Below are positions 38,151-47,048 of a stretch of 64,000 bases of DNA, piece by piece (position 1 is the stretch's first letter; every line of letters starts with the position of its first letter). Source of the DNA: VRUE01 sp963704505 (GTDB taxonomy: Bacteria > Actinomycetota > Thermoleophilia > Solirubrobacterales > 70-9); assembly GCA_963704505.1 (NCBI GenBank), contig OY969912.1, forward strand, positions 806,001 through 870,000, given 5' to 3'. The translations under genes were made by a program, and so were the position numbers. Below the pieces are notes generated by a model. It searched no databases, was not told where the DNA came from, and saw nothing but the letters and a program-made list of their open reading frames with translations.

Positions 38151-39506
38151 GTGATCGTCCCGGTCATTGCATTCCTGGCAGCGGGGGCTGCGGCGCTCTA
38201 CTGGGGGCGCCCTGCCATGCGCTGCATCGTCGCAATCGCGATCATCCTCGCGCCGTTGAGGGGTGGGCTGCTCGCCGTGGCCGGAGACGCCAATCTCTCC
38301 AACTCGAGCCTGGCGATCAACGCCCTGGTGCCGGCGCTGATCGCCGCACTGGCGATCGTGATCCTCTTCCGGCTGCGCCCCAGGCCCTCCGACTTTCCCA
38401 CGCCGCTGCTGGTCGGCTTCGGCCTGATCGTCGCGGTCTGCGTCTTCAACTTCATCTTCCAGGAGGTCGGGCTGAAGCTCTACGGAGTCGGCGTCGCCCA
38501 GTACCTCGCCTACCCGGTGATGGCGCTGGCGGCCTGGCCGCTCTACGAGAAGGGCGACGCGGTCCGGGTCGGCCGCCTCTTCATCCTGATGGGCGCTGTC
38601 GTCGCCCTCACGGTGTTCCTCCAGGCCCTCGGCGTCGGCGGCTTCATCCAGTCGGCCGGCGCGGTAGTCGAAGGCCTCGCCGCCAACCGGTACGCCGGCA
38701 TCACCGGCAGCTACCTGCACACCTCGGCCTTCCTCGGCATCACCATCGTCCTCCTCTACGGCGAGCTCTCCAGGCTCGAAGACCTGCGTTCGCGCCTGCT
38801 CGGCACTGCCCTGCTGGCGACGCTGATGAGCGCCGAGATCCTCACCTTCAGCCGTTCCGGGATCGTGATCTCGGCGATCGGCGCGGTGATCTTCCTCGTC
38901 CTCAGCAGCGGCAAGCGCGCGATTTTCACCGCGATGCTGGTGCCGGCGATCGCGATCGCGCTCGCGGTCGGGGCGATCGGTGGGGTGGCGCCCAACGCCG
39001 TCGGCGAACGGGTCGGCTCCGGGCTCAGCCCGAGCGGCGATCCCGGCAACGACCTGCGGGTCGAATCCTTCTCCCAGGCGATCGACCGCTTCAAGGATGC
39101 TCCCGTCGGCCGCAAGGTCGTCGGCGAAGGCCTGGCCTCCACCGGCAACGCGCGCAAGCTGGTCAAGGGGGACGTGATCGCGGTCGAGAGCTATTACCTG
39201 AAGCTGCTGCTCGAGACCGGGATCATCGGGTTGATCGTCCTCGGCAGCTTCCTGGTCTGGGCGGCGATCATCTTCGCGCTATCGCTGTGGAGGGCGGTGG
39301 ATCCCGTGGTCATCGCGATCGGCGCCGCCGGCCTCGGCCTTTCGCTCTACAACGCCATCTACCCGGCACTCGAAACGCAGATCCTCGCCCTCGCCTGGTG
39401 GATGCTGTTCATGCTCTGCCTGGCGCTGAGGAGAGAAGCGTCTGAACAGCCGCGGGACGAGCCCGCCACTTCGGGCTCCGAGCCCGCGCAGGTCGCAGCC
39501 GTCTAA
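38151..39506 (+). CDS. O-antigen polymerase/ligase-like membrane protein (Wzy-like)
   Basis: A 451-residue protein with about 11-12 membrane helices and one larger extracytoplasmic loop (about 285-350). The loop carries the Wzy_C-type features VGERVGSGLSPSGDPGNDLR and FSQAIDRFKDAPVGRKVVGEG, followed by SYYLKLLLETGIIGLIV. Such proteins polymerise or ligate lipid-linked glycan units. GTG start with TACGCT 10 nt upstream. The C-terminal ~25 residues are polar. It is followed by a Wzx-like gene 47 bp away. Confidence 0.87.
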   Translation: MIVPVIAFLAAGAAALYWGRPAMRCIVAIAIILAPLRGGLLAVAGDANLSNSSLAINALVPALIAALAIVILFRLRPRPSDFPTPLLVGFGLIVAVCVFNFIFQEVGLKLYGVGVAQYLAYPVMALAAWPLYEKGDAVRVGRLFILMGAVVALTVFLQALGVGGFIQSAGAVVEGLAANRYAGITGSYLHTSAFLGITIVLLYGELSRLEDLRSRLLGTALLATLMSAEILTFSRSGIVISAIGAVIFLVLSSGKRAIFTAMLVPAIAIALAVGAIGGVAPNAVGERVGSGLSPSGDPGNDLRVESFSQAIDRFKDAPVGRKVVGEGLASTGNARKLVKGDVIAVESYYLKLLLETGIIGLIVLGSFLVWAAIIFALSLWRAVDPVVIAIGAAGLGLSLYNAIYPALETQILALAWWMLFMLCLALRREASEQPRDEPATSGSEPAQVAAV

Positions 39507-39553
39507 GGTCTGCAGCCGGCCTGAACGCGCTGCGCGGAAAACTGCGGAGGACC

Positions 39554-40801
39554 GTGGCCCGACCGCGGATCAGGGCCGGCCTGACCGTCGTCAGCGGCAA
39601 CCTCCTCGGCGCCGGGGCCGCCTTCGCCGCGGCGATCGTCGCGGCGCGTGCGCTCGACCTCGACCAGTTCGCCGCCTTCGGCGTCGGCCTCGCCGTCAAC
39701 AGCCTCGTCGTCCAGCTCGGCGACTTCGGCCTGGGGACCGTCGCCGTGGCCGAGCGGGCCGACGCGTCGAGCCAGGCCAACGCCCACGAAAAGGCCCGGG
39801 CGCTGGCTCTCTACCGGGCCCGCACAGCGGCCGCGGTCAGTGCGGTCGCCGTGGTCGTCGCCTTCCTCCTGCCCTCGCTGGCCCCCTACCGAAACGCCGC
39901 GGTGATCGGCGCCGGCGGCGCCGTGGTCGGCGGCATGGCGCTCTTCTTCGTCTGGTCGCTGCAGGGGGAGCGCCGCTTCGCCGCCGCCGGCTCGCTACAG
40001 GCGACCCAGGGCCTGCTCCGTTTGGTGCTCGTAGGCGCCTGCGCGATCGCCGGCCTCGGGGCGGCGCCGATGATGGTCGGCTACGCGGTGATCGGCCCGG
40101 GGGTCGTCGCGATCATCGGCGCCGTCGCCCTGCTCGCCCGGCCGGTGCCGGTCCGCGGTGAGGACGAGGACCCCGAGCTCGACCGCGCCGTCGACGTCAG
40201 CCGGCGCCGGACCTTCGCCGGGGCCGGCGTCTTCGCCGCCCTTCTCCTCAACGGCGACGTGCTGCTGCTGACCGTGCTCGCCGACGCCCACCAGGTAGCC
40301 GTCTACGCCGCCGCCTGGCGCTTCGGCGCCGGCATGCTGCTGATCAACACCGCGATCGCCAGCGCCCTGCTGCCCTTCATCCTGGCCGCCGACGACGCCT
40401 GGACGGAGACCAAGAAGCTGGTCCGCCTCGGCCTGATGGTCAGCGCCGGATGGGCGGTGCTGGTCCCGCTGATCGTCTTCCTCGGGCCGCTGATCCTCGG
40501 CTCGATCGGCGAGGAAGCGAAGGAGCCTCTGACCCTGCTGGCGATCGCTTTCGCGATCGACGGCTTCTACTTCGTCCTCTACCAGATCTACGTCAGGGTC
40601 CGGCGCGAGTCGATGGTCCTGACCCTTGCCGTGGCCGAGTTCGCGGTGATGGCGATCGTCACCCTGATCCTCCACGACGACGGGGCGCTGGCGCCGGCCT
40701 GGGGGCAGCTCGTCGCCAGGGTGGTCGTCGTCGGCATCGGCGTCACCCCGGTGGTGCTCGCGGCGCTCGGCCGCTGCGACTGGTTCGACGCTACTTCTTG
40801 A
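39554..40801 (+). CDS. Wzx-like polysaccharide flippase (MOP superfamily)
   Basis: A 415-residue protein with about 12 helices in MOP-type order: SGNLLGAGAAFAAAIVAAR at the start, LGDFGLGTVAVAERADAS, LLLNGDVLLLTVLADAHQVAVYAAAWRF in the second half, and a final helix near VVLAALG. It would flip undecaprenyl-linked oligosaccharides for the Wzy-like protein encoded just upstream. GTG 39554 has a GGAGG three bases upstream. It overlaps the convergent GT2 gene by 11 bp. Confidence 0.86.
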   Translation: MARPRIRAGLTVVSGNLLGAGAAFAAAIVAARALDLDQFAAFGVGLAVNSLVVQLGDFGLGTVAVAERADASSQANAHEKARALALYRARTAAAVSAVAVVVAFLLPSLAPYRNAAVIGAGGAVVGGMALFFVWSLQGERRFAAAGSLQATQGLLRLVLVGACAIAGLGAAPMMVGYAVIGPGVVAIIGAVALLARPVPVRGEDEDPELDRAVDVSRRRTFAGAGVFAALLLNGDVLLLTVLADAHQVAVYAAAWRFGAGMLLINTAIASALLPFILAADDAWTETKKLVRLGLMVSAGWAVLVPLIVFLGPLILGSIGEEAKEPLTLLAIAFAIDGFYFVLYQIYVRVRRESMVLTLAVAEFAVMAIVTLILHDDGALAPAWGQLVARVVVVGIGVTPVVLAALGRCDWFDATS

Positions 40802-41579
40802 ACTTCTTCGAGCGCACGAGGCCGGCGCGGTGCAGCATCAGCCGCACGCCGGCCCAGAGGGTTTTGGTGCCGTAGATGACCCCGGGCTTGAAGCTGACCG
40901 ACGAGGCGTCGTCGAAGTAGCGGCCCGAGGCCGGCACCTCCTCGATCCGCTGGTTGAAGTAGGCGGCCTGCATCAGGACCTCGGAGTCGAAGCTGAAGTC
41001 GGAGGCATTGCGGAGGAAGGGGATCGTCAGCAGCAGCTCGCGCGAGTAGGCGCGGTAGCCGGTGTGCGCCTCGGAGAGGTGGGTTCCCATCATCTGGTTC
41101 TCGGTGATCGTGAGGAAGCGGTTGGCGATGTACTTCCAGCGCGGCATTCCGTTTTCGATCGCCATTCCGGGGCGGGCGAGGCGTGAGCCGAGGACGAGGT
41201 CGGCCCTGCCTTCGAGGATCGGCGTCACCATCGCCGGGATCAGCTCCGGCGGGTACTGGCCGTCGGGGTGGAGCATCACGACGGCATCGGCGCCGCGCTG
41301 CAGGGCCTGGAGGTAACAGGTCTTCTGGTTGGCTCCGTAGCCGACGTTGTGCGGGTGCCAGATCGTGTGGACGTTGAGGCTGCGGGCGAGCTCCACGGTG
41401 TCGTCGGAGGAGGCATCGTCGACCAGGATCACCTCGTCGACCCAGTCCTGGGGAATCGCCTGGTAGGTCTCCTCCAGGGTCTTGGCAGCGTTCATCGCGG
41501 GCATCACGACGATGACCTTGCCTTCTGGACGAGCCCCTGCCGGCGCGTCACTGCTCTGGGCGAGTGCGTGGTCAGCCAC
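40791..41579 (-). CDS. GT2 glycosyltransferase, polyprenyl-phosphate type
   Basis: A 262-residue GT-A enzyme similar to dolichyl-phosphate mannose/glucose synthases: VIVVMPAMNAAKTLEETYQ, VILVDDASSDDT, NVGYGANQKTCYLQAL, VMLHPDGQYPPELI and GSRLARPGMA. The C-terminal FKPGVIYGTKTLWAGVRLML is a possible membrane-associated helix. I chose GTG 41579, which overlaps the upstream methyltransferase stop by 8 bp; TTG 41591 is possible. It could supply lipid-linked sugar to the tandem membrane proteins upstream in the same unit. Confidence 0.9.
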   Translation of the reverse strand: MADHALAQSSDAPAGARPEGKVIVVMPAMNAAKTLEETYQAIPQDWVDEVILVDDASSDDTVELARSLNVHTIWHPHNVGYGANQKTCYLQALQRGADAVVMLHPDGQYPPELIPAMVTPILEGRADLVLGSRLARPGMAIENGMPRWKYIANRFLTITENQMMGTHLSEAHTGYRAYSRELLLTIPFLRNASDFSFDSEVLMQAAYFNQRIEEVPASGRYFDDASSVSFKPGVIYGTKTLWAGVRLMLHRAGLVRSKKFKK

Positions 41580-42507
41580 GGCGCGCCTCAATGTACACAG
41601 TCCCTCCGCGCCGGGACGCTACCTCGCCCAGGCTGGCGAGGATCCCGAGCGGCAGGAAGACGGTCCCCGCGAACAGGGTTGCGATGCGCTGCGGGCCGGT
41701 CATCGGCGCGCTTCGCGCCTCCGGTCGCCGGATCGCGTCATAGAGGTTGAGGTTCCCGGGCAGCATGTCGACCAAACCGTAGAGCCAGCCGAAGAGGATC
41801 TGGCCGCCGCGGGTGAAGCTCGTCTTCTGAATCGTCAGGCCGCGTTCGGCGAGGCGGGCCGCGAGGGTGGAAGCGGGAAGGTGGACCAGGTGGCGGGGGA
41901 GGTCGAGCGCAAACCAGTGCTCGTCGAAGGCCCGCGCCTGCCAGCTCTCCTCATTGGGGACGGCGACGATCAGGACGCCACCTGGCGCGAGCAGGCCGAT
42001 CGCCGCGTCGATCGCCGGACCGGGCTCGGGAAGGTGCTCGAGCGAGTGCCAGAAGACGATCGCCGACCACTCGCCGTCGAGCTCGGTGACGTCCTTCTCG
42101 AGCACGTCGTCGCGGCGCGAGACCAGCTCGAGGCCGATTGCCTCGCGGCCGCGGGCCTGGATCGCGTCGAGCAGCGAGCCGTCGCCGGCGCCGACGTCGA
42201 GGACGCGCCCGGGCGGCGCGGCGCGGTCGAGCCACTTCGCCAGCCGTCCGCGGGTCCGGGAGAGGATCTTGTCGCCGACCCCCGAGAAGCGGCCCGCCTC
42301 GGGGCGGTACCAGGTCGAGTAGGCCTCGTCGAGCTCCGCCGGGGTCGGCCAGGGGTCGGTGGTCGCGGCGCCGCAGGACGGGCACCTCGTGCGCCCGATC
42401 AGGCGGACCGCCTTCTCGTCGAAGGGCCTGCCGCACCAGATGCAGGCGGGCGGCGAGGCGGAGTCGGCGGCGGCCGCGCCGTTTCCGGCGGTCGCGTCGG
42501 CTTTCAT
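41572..42507 (-). CDS. SAM methyltransferase with N-terminal zinc ribbon
   Basis: A 311-residue protein. The N-terminus carries two CxxC pairs (CIWCGRPF and CPSCGAA), a zinc-ribbon seen in Methyltransf_13-type sugar methyltransferases. The catalytic domain has VLDVGAGDGSLLDAI, GLELVSRRDD and AIVFWHSLEHLPEPG. A C-terminal hydrophobic stretch (IATLFAGTVFLPLGILASLG) suggests membrane association. It is translationally coupled to the membrane protein upstream (ATGA) and to the GT2 downstream. Confidence 0.88.
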   Translation of the reverse strand: MKADATAGNGAAAADSASPPACIWCGRPFDEKAVRLIGRTRCPSCGAATTDPWPTPAELDEAYSTWYRPEAGRFSGVGDKILSRTRGRLAKWLDRAAPPGRVLDVGAGDGSLLDAIQARGREAIGLELVSRRDDVLEKDVTELDGEWSAIVFWHSLEHLPEPGPAIDAAIGLLAPGGVLIVAVPNEESWQARAFDEHWFALDLPRHLVHLPASTLAARLAERGLTIQKTSFTRGGQILFGWLYGLVDMLPGNLNLYDAIRRPEARSAPMTGPQRIATLFAGTVFLPLGILASLGEVASRRGGTVYIEARRG

Positions 42508-44240
42508 TCCGGCGACTTTAATGAATGCCCGTCCCCGCCACCGTCGCCCTTGGGCAGGGCGCATAGGCGGGCGGCGACGGCCGGATCGAGCTGCAGGCGC
42601 CAGGGTTGATCCGCGGCGTCGGCCGGGATTCGCAGCTCGACCGCGCGCCCGGCCCGCAGCGGCCCAAGATCGGCGGGGTAGCCGTCGGCCCAGCGGCCGA
42701 GCCGCGCCTTGGTGCCCTCCTGGGGGCGCAGCAGTGTGCCACCGCGCGGCAGCGTCGCGGCGCCGCCCGAGATCGTCCGGCAATGCTCGAGCGCCGAGTC
42801 GCGCGGGGCCGGGACGGGTTCGATTCGCAATGCCCTGACCGCCAGTTCGTCGGCCTTGGCGCGGACCGTCTCGCTCTCCGCCCGCAGCTGCGCGATCGTG
42901 TCGCCCTGGGTCCCGTAGCGTTCCTGTACCTGGAGCCACGGGCCCTGATTCAGGGTGAAACCGCCGGAGACGATGTCCGCCGCGTCGATGTTGGGCGTGA
43001 ACGCTTCGTCGATCTTGCCGGCGCCGAGTCTCAGGATCGCGTTCTGGGCCCTCGCTTCCCGCGAGTATTCGGTCAGGATCCGGTGGCCTTCGCGGAAGCG
43101 GAAGAGGTTGCCGCCGACGGCGAGCCCGGTGATCAGCAGGGCGATGATCAGCGTCTTACGGGTTGCCTTCGTCCCCCGCAGGACCTCGCAGATCACCATC
43201 AGCAGGACGAGGACGCCGGTGTAGACGTAGCGCAACTCCCCCGGCGTGCGGCCGGGGCCGAGGACGACACCGGTCTCGACCCAGAGGGTGAGCAGGATGG
43301 CCAGCGGCGGCCAGAGGCTGCGCGGGATGCCGCCGCGCCGGCGCATCCACCAGATCGCGAGGCCGATCGCGACGAGCTCGGCAATCGTCACCACGATGCC
43401 GACCCAGAAGGTGGTCGAGTCGTAGCCCTCGAGCCGCAGGTGGGTCCACTGGCCAGGGCCGAGGTTGGTCGCCAGGCCGAAGATCGCGCTGCCGGCGATC
43501 GCCAGCGAGTCGACCAGGGAGGCGGGCAGGAAGATGAAGTCCGAGTTGTTGATCGGCAGCGAGCCGAACTGGGCCGCCCAGTGGCGCCAGTAGGCGTAGG
43601 CGAGGATCGGGATGACGACGACCCAGATCCGCTTCGCCCAGTTCGGCGCGAGCAGGATCATCAGCGCCGCGCCGACGACGAAGGCGGCGGCATTGGTGAA
43701 GCCGGCGAGGGCGACGCAGAGCAGGGCGCAGGCGGCGACGTCGGCCGGCAGCGACCGTCTTTCGATCAGCAGCAGCGCTCCCATCGCGGGGATCAGCGCG
43801 GTCAGGAACTGGATCCCGATCATCGGCTGCAGGACGACAGTCCAGGAGGAGCCGAGGAAGAGCAGGATGATCGCCGGGGAGAGGGCGAGTAGCGGCCCGA
43901 GGCGGCGCTTGGCGTACGCGTAGAGCAGCAGCGCCGTGGCGCAGAGCCCGCTGACCTGGACCACGGTGTAGGCGGTGAAGCTCGCGCCCCAGAGCTCGAG
44001 CACGCCGCGGTAGGTGAAGAACGGCAGGACGATCAGGTGGCCGCCGTATGGGTGGTAGAAGGATTCCGGGGTGCCGAGACCGCTGAGCTCGAGCCAGAAA
44101 AATTCGTCGGAGCCCCAGAACGAGCCGCTCTGCAGCGCCGCGATCAGCGCCGCCGCAACGGCCGCCGCCGCGACCATCAGCAGCCAGCCGGCCACCCCGG
44201 GGTTGCGAAGACGGGCCACCAGGCTAGGGCGAGCAGACAT
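42504..44240 (-). CDS. Multi-pass membrane protein, paralogue A (possible GT-C)
   Basis: A 578-residue protein with about 11 helices (roughly 15-400) and a ~170-residue soluble C-terminal domain. After helix 1 it has GSDEFFWLELSGLG and YHPYGGHLIVLPF; the acidic residues in this first outer loop and the topology suggest a GT-C-like fold, but no family is named with confidence. The soluble domain begins near FTPNIDAADIVSGGFTLNQG. The adjacent gene is a clear paralogue. Start ATG 44240 overlaps that gene by 17 bp; the stop overlaps the methyltransferase start (ATGA). Confidence 0.82.
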   Translation of the reverse strand: MSARPSLVARLRNPGVAGWLLMVAAAAVAAALIAALQSGSFWGSDEFFWLELSGLGTPESFYHPYGGHLIVLPFFTYRGVLELWGASFTAYTVVQVSGLCATALLLYAYAKRRLGPLLALSPAIILLFLGSSWTVVLQPMIGIQFLTALIPAMGALLLIERRSLPADVAACALLCVALAGFTNAAAFVVGAALMILLAPNWAKRIWVVVIPILAYAYWRHWAAQFGSLPINNSDFIFLPASLVDSLAIAGSAIFGLATNLGPGQWTHLRLEGYDSTTFWVGIVVTIAELVAIGLAIWWMRRRGGIPRSLWPPLAILLTLWVETGVVLGPGRTPGELRYVYTGVLVLLMVICEVLRGTKATRKTLIIALLITGLAVGGNLFRFREGHRILTEYSREARAQNAILRLGAGKIDEAFTPNIDAADIVSGGFTLNQGPWLQVQERYGTQGDTIAQLRAESETVRAKADELAVRALRIEPVPAPRDSALEHCRTISGGAATLPRGGTLLRPQEGTKARLGRWADGYPADLGPLRAGRAVELRIPADAADQPWRLQLDPAVAARLCALPKGDGGGDGHSLKSPE

Positions 44241-45909
44241 CGATCGAGCCGCCTCGCTTGAAGCGGAGCATCCAGGGGACGGCGGCTTTGTCCGCCGGTA
44301 GCCGCAGGGCGACCGGCTCACCGGCGGCGACTTTGCCCAGCTGGATGCTGAATTCATCGGCCCAGCGCCGCAGCTTCACCGGGGACGCCCGGCTCGCGGT
44401 CAACACCGCGCCGCCGGCGGGCAGAGCGACGTCGACCTGCCCGCCGTCCGGCGTGCCGAATTGTTTGCAGCCCTTGCGCGGTGCTCGCTCGACCGGTTCG
44501 AGCATCGGTTCGAGCGCTCTCGCGGCGAGCTGGTCGGCTTGCACGCGGACCGGCTCGTCGGCGGCTGCGAGTTGGGCGAGCGAGTATGCGGGGGAGCCGA
44601 AGCGCTTGGTCACCTTGAGCCAGGGCCCCGTGTTGAAGGAGAGCCCGCTGTCGACTATGTCCGCCGCGTCGATGTTCGGTGTGAACGTGTGCCCGATGTG
44701 GTGGCCGTCGAGTTCGATTACCGCCATGTCGGCCCGGGCGGTGATCGAGGCGGCGTAGAGGGCCTGTCGGCCTTCACGAAAATGCGGGATGTTGCCGACC
44801 ACCGCCGCGGCGGTGAGGACCGCGGCGACGGTCACGGTCAGCCAGGTAGTGCGAACACCGCGCAGCATCTCGGCGACGACCATCAGAAGGAGCAGCGTCC
44901 CGGCATAGATGTATCGAATCTCGGCGGGGGTCCGATTCGCGTTGAAGACGAGGCCCTGCAGGATCCAGAGCGTCACCAGGATGACGATCGGCGCCCAGAC
45001 CGAGCGGGGGATGCCGCCGACCCGGCGGCGGAGTAGCCAGAACGCACGCCAGACCAGCAGGCCCTCCAGCATCGCGATCACGATGCCCGCGGTGAGCTGG
45101 TTGAAGTCGTAGCCCTGGAGCCGGATCAGCGTCCAGTGCCCGGAGCCGATCAGATAGCTCTGGCCGAAGATCGAGCTGGCGATCACCCCCAGCGAGTCGG
45201 AGATGTAGGTCAGCAGCCAGGGCACGCTCGAGAGCTCGATCGGCTCCGCTCCGAACTGGCGTCCCCAGAGGTGCCAGGCGAAATAGAGGACGCCGGGGAT
45301 GACGACGACCCAGGCCCGCCGGCGCCAATTCGGCGCCAGGGCCACCGCGACCGCGGCGCCGGCGAGGAAGGCGGCGGCCTCGCTGAAGCTCGCCATTGCG
45401 ACGCAGAGCAGAACGCAGGCGCCGATGTCGCCGCGCAGGTCCTCGCGTTCAAGGGCGAGCATCGCCGCCAGGCCCGGGACCAGCGCAAAGAGGAACTGCA
45501 TCCCGATCATCGGTTGCATCAGCGGGCTCCAGCCGGTGCCCGCGAAGAGCAGCATGATCATCGGCGAGAGCGCCAGGATCGGGCCGATTCGCCGCTTCGC
45601 GTAGGTGTAGAGGAGCGCGGCGGAGATGGTCAGGCCGATCACCTGGACGATGCTGAAGGCGGTGAAATCGGTGCCGAACAGGTCGAGCAGGAGCCTCCAG
45701 CTGAGGAAGGGGACCAGGATCAGGTGGCCGCCGTAAGGGTGGAAGTAACTGCCGAGGTCGCCCAGACCGGCCAGCTCGAGCCAGAGGTATTCGTCGGACC
45801 CGAAGATCAGGTCCCGCTCCAGCCAGAAGCTGAACACGACGGCGAATGCAAGCACCGCGGCCATCAGCATCCAGCCGACTACCTCTGGGTTGCGAAGGCG
45901 TCGAGTCAA
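44224..45909 (-). CDS. Multi-pass membrane protein, paralogue B (possible GT-C)
   Basis: A 561-residue paralogue of the downstream protein with the same topology and landmarks: GSDEYLWLELAGLG, FHPYGGHLILVPF, LMQPMIGMQFLFALVPG and FTPNIDAADIVDSGLSFNTG. The conserved FTPNIDAADIV segment opens the outer domain, which ends in a single Cys near VCSP. TTG 45909 is supported by TAGGCT 8 nt upstream. The tandem pair may have different sugar specificities or form a heterodimer; neither can be told from sequence. Confidence 0.82.
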   Translation of the reverse strand: MTRRLRNPEVVGWMLMAAVLAFAVVFSFWLERDLIFGSDEYLWLELAGLGDLGSYFHPYGGHLILVPFLSWRLLLDLFGTDFTAFSIVQVIGLTISAALLYTYAKRRIGPILALSPMIMLLFAGTGWSPLMQPMIGMQFLFALVPGLAAMLALEREDLRGDIGACVLLCVAMASFSEAAAFLAGAAVAVALAPNWRRRAWVVVIPGVLYFAWHLWGRQFGAEPIELSSVPWLLTYISDSLGVIASSIFGQSYLIGSGHWTLIRLQGYDFNQLTAGIVIAMLEGLLVWRAFWLLRRRVGGIPRSVWAPIVILVTLWILQGLVFNANRTPAEIRYIYAGTLLLLMVVAEMLRGVRTTWLTVTVAAVLTAAAVVGNIPHFREGRQALYAASITARADMAVIELDGHHIGHTFTPNIDAADIVDSGLSFNTGPWLKVTKRFGSPAYSLAQLAAADEPVRVQADQLAARALEPMLEPVERAPRKGCKQFGTPDGGQVDVALPAGGAVLTASRASPVKLRRWADEFSIQLGKVAAGEPVALRLPADKAAVPWMLRFKRGGSIDVCSP

Positions 45910-45917
45910 GCTCCGGC

Positions 45918-45923
45918 AGCCTA
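45918..45923 (-). promoter_or_regulatory. -10 hexamer of paralogue B
   Basis: TAGGCT on the minus strand, 8 nt before TTG 45909, supporting the TTG as a leaderless start. Confidence 0.4.
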
Positions 45924-45958
45924 TTGGTCTCGCCCGGCGCTCCGGGCCGACGCGACGA

Positions 45959-45964
45959 TAGCCT
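45959..45964 (+). promoter_or_regulatory. -10 hexamer of the rml operon
   Basis: TAGCCT lies 7 nt before the GTG of rmlA at 45972. A GC-rich hairpin (45932-45947, GCCCGG/CCGGGC) sits just upstream of it in the 62-bp intergenic region. Confidence 0.45.
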
Positions 45965-45971
45965 TGCGGGC

Positions 45972-47048
45972 GTGGCAGACCTGAAGGGCCTCATTCTTTC
46001 CGGGGGCGCCGGCACCCGCCTGCGCCCGATCACGCACACCTCGGCGAAGCAGCTCGTGCCGGTGGCGAATAAACCCGTGCTCTTCTACGGGATCGAGGCG
46101 CTGGTCGAGGCCGGAGTGGAGGAGATCGGGATCATCATCGCCCCGGAGACGGGCGACGAGATCCGCGAGGCGGCCGGCGACGGCTCGGCCTTCGGCGCCA
46201 AGATCACCTACATCGTCCAGGACGAGCCCGCCGGCCTCGCCCACGCGGTTCTCACCGCCGAGGAGTTCATCGACGGCTCGCCCTTCGTCATGTACCTGGG
46301 GGACAACCTCCTGCGCGACGGCCTCAGCGGCCTGGTCTCGACCTTCCGCGAGGACGACCCCGACGCCCTGATCCTTCTCACCCCGGTCGACGACCCGCAG
46401 TCATACGGAGTAGCCGAGCTCGACGGCGAGCGGATCGTGCGCCTCGTCGAGAAGCCCAAAGACCCGCCCTCCAACCTGGCGCTGGTCGGCGTCTACCTCT
46501 TCGGCCAGCCGATCTTCGATGCCGCCCGCGGCCTCGACCCTTCCTGGCGCGGCGAGCTCGAGATCACCGAGGCGATCCAGGCTCTGATCGACGACGGGCG
46601 CAAGGTCCAGTCCGAGGTGGTCACCGGGTGGTGGAAGGACACCGGCCAGCTCGCCGACATGCTCGAGGCCAACCGGCTGGTGCTCGAGGAGGTCGACGAG
46701 AGCCTCGGCGGCGACGTCGATGAGGAGTCACGGGTCGAGGGCAGGGTCGTGCTCGAGCCGGGTGCGACCGTTCGCCGCTCGCTGATCCGCGGCCCGGCCG
46801 TGATCGGCGCCGGCGCGACGATCGAGGACACCTTCATCGGCCCCTACACCTCGATCGGCGACAACGTCAAGATCAGCAGCTGCGAGATCGAGCACTCGAT
46901 CGTGCTCTCCGGCTCCGTGCTCGAAGACCTCGGCACCCGGATGGAGGGCAGCCTGCTGGGGCGCAACGTCAAGCTGCGGCGCAGCGACGGGATCCCCAAC
47001 ACCCTGCGCCTGATGGTCGGCGACAACTCCGAAATCGAGATCATCTGA
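45972..47048 (+). CDS. rmlA: Glucose-1-phosphate thymidylyltransferase, long form
   Basis: A 358-residue nucleotidyltransferase, first enzyme of dTDP-L-rhamnose synthesis. N-terminal GLILSGGAGTRLRPITHTSAKQ is the nucleotide-binding signature, followed by YLGDNLL, the metal site, and ITEAIQALID. Beyond the ~240-residue catalytic domain a left-handed beta-helix is present (SRVEGRVVLEPGATVRRSLI, GPYTSIGDNVKISSCEIEHS), as in the long RmlA group of archaea and actinobacteria. The GTG start is supported by TAGCCT 7 nt upstream. The stop overlaps rmlD (TGATG). Confidence 0.95.
   Translation: MADLKGLILSGGAGTRLRPITHTSAKQLVPVANKPVLFYGIEALVEAGVEEIGIIIAPETGDEIREAAGDGSAFGAKITYIVQDEPAGLAHAVLTAEEFIDGSPFVMYLGDNLLRDGLSGLVSTFREDDPDALILLTPVDDPQSYGVAELDGERIVRLVEKPKDPPSNLALVGVYLFGQPIFDAARGLDPSWRGELEITEAIQALIDDGRKVQSEVVTGWWKDTGQLADMLEANRLVLEEVDESLGGDVDEESRVEGRVVLEPGATVRRSLIRGPAVIGAGATIEDTFIGPYTSIGDNVKISSCEIEHSIVLSGSVLEDLGTRMEGSLLGRNVKLRRSDGIPNTLRLMVGDNSEIEII

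Noticed and set aside
45932..45947. GC-rich hairpin GCCCGG-CGCT-CCGGGC upstream of rmlA as an operator or terminator
   Set aside because: A 6-bp GC-only stem is likely by chance in this base composition, it has no T-tract, and its position suggests neither function clearly.
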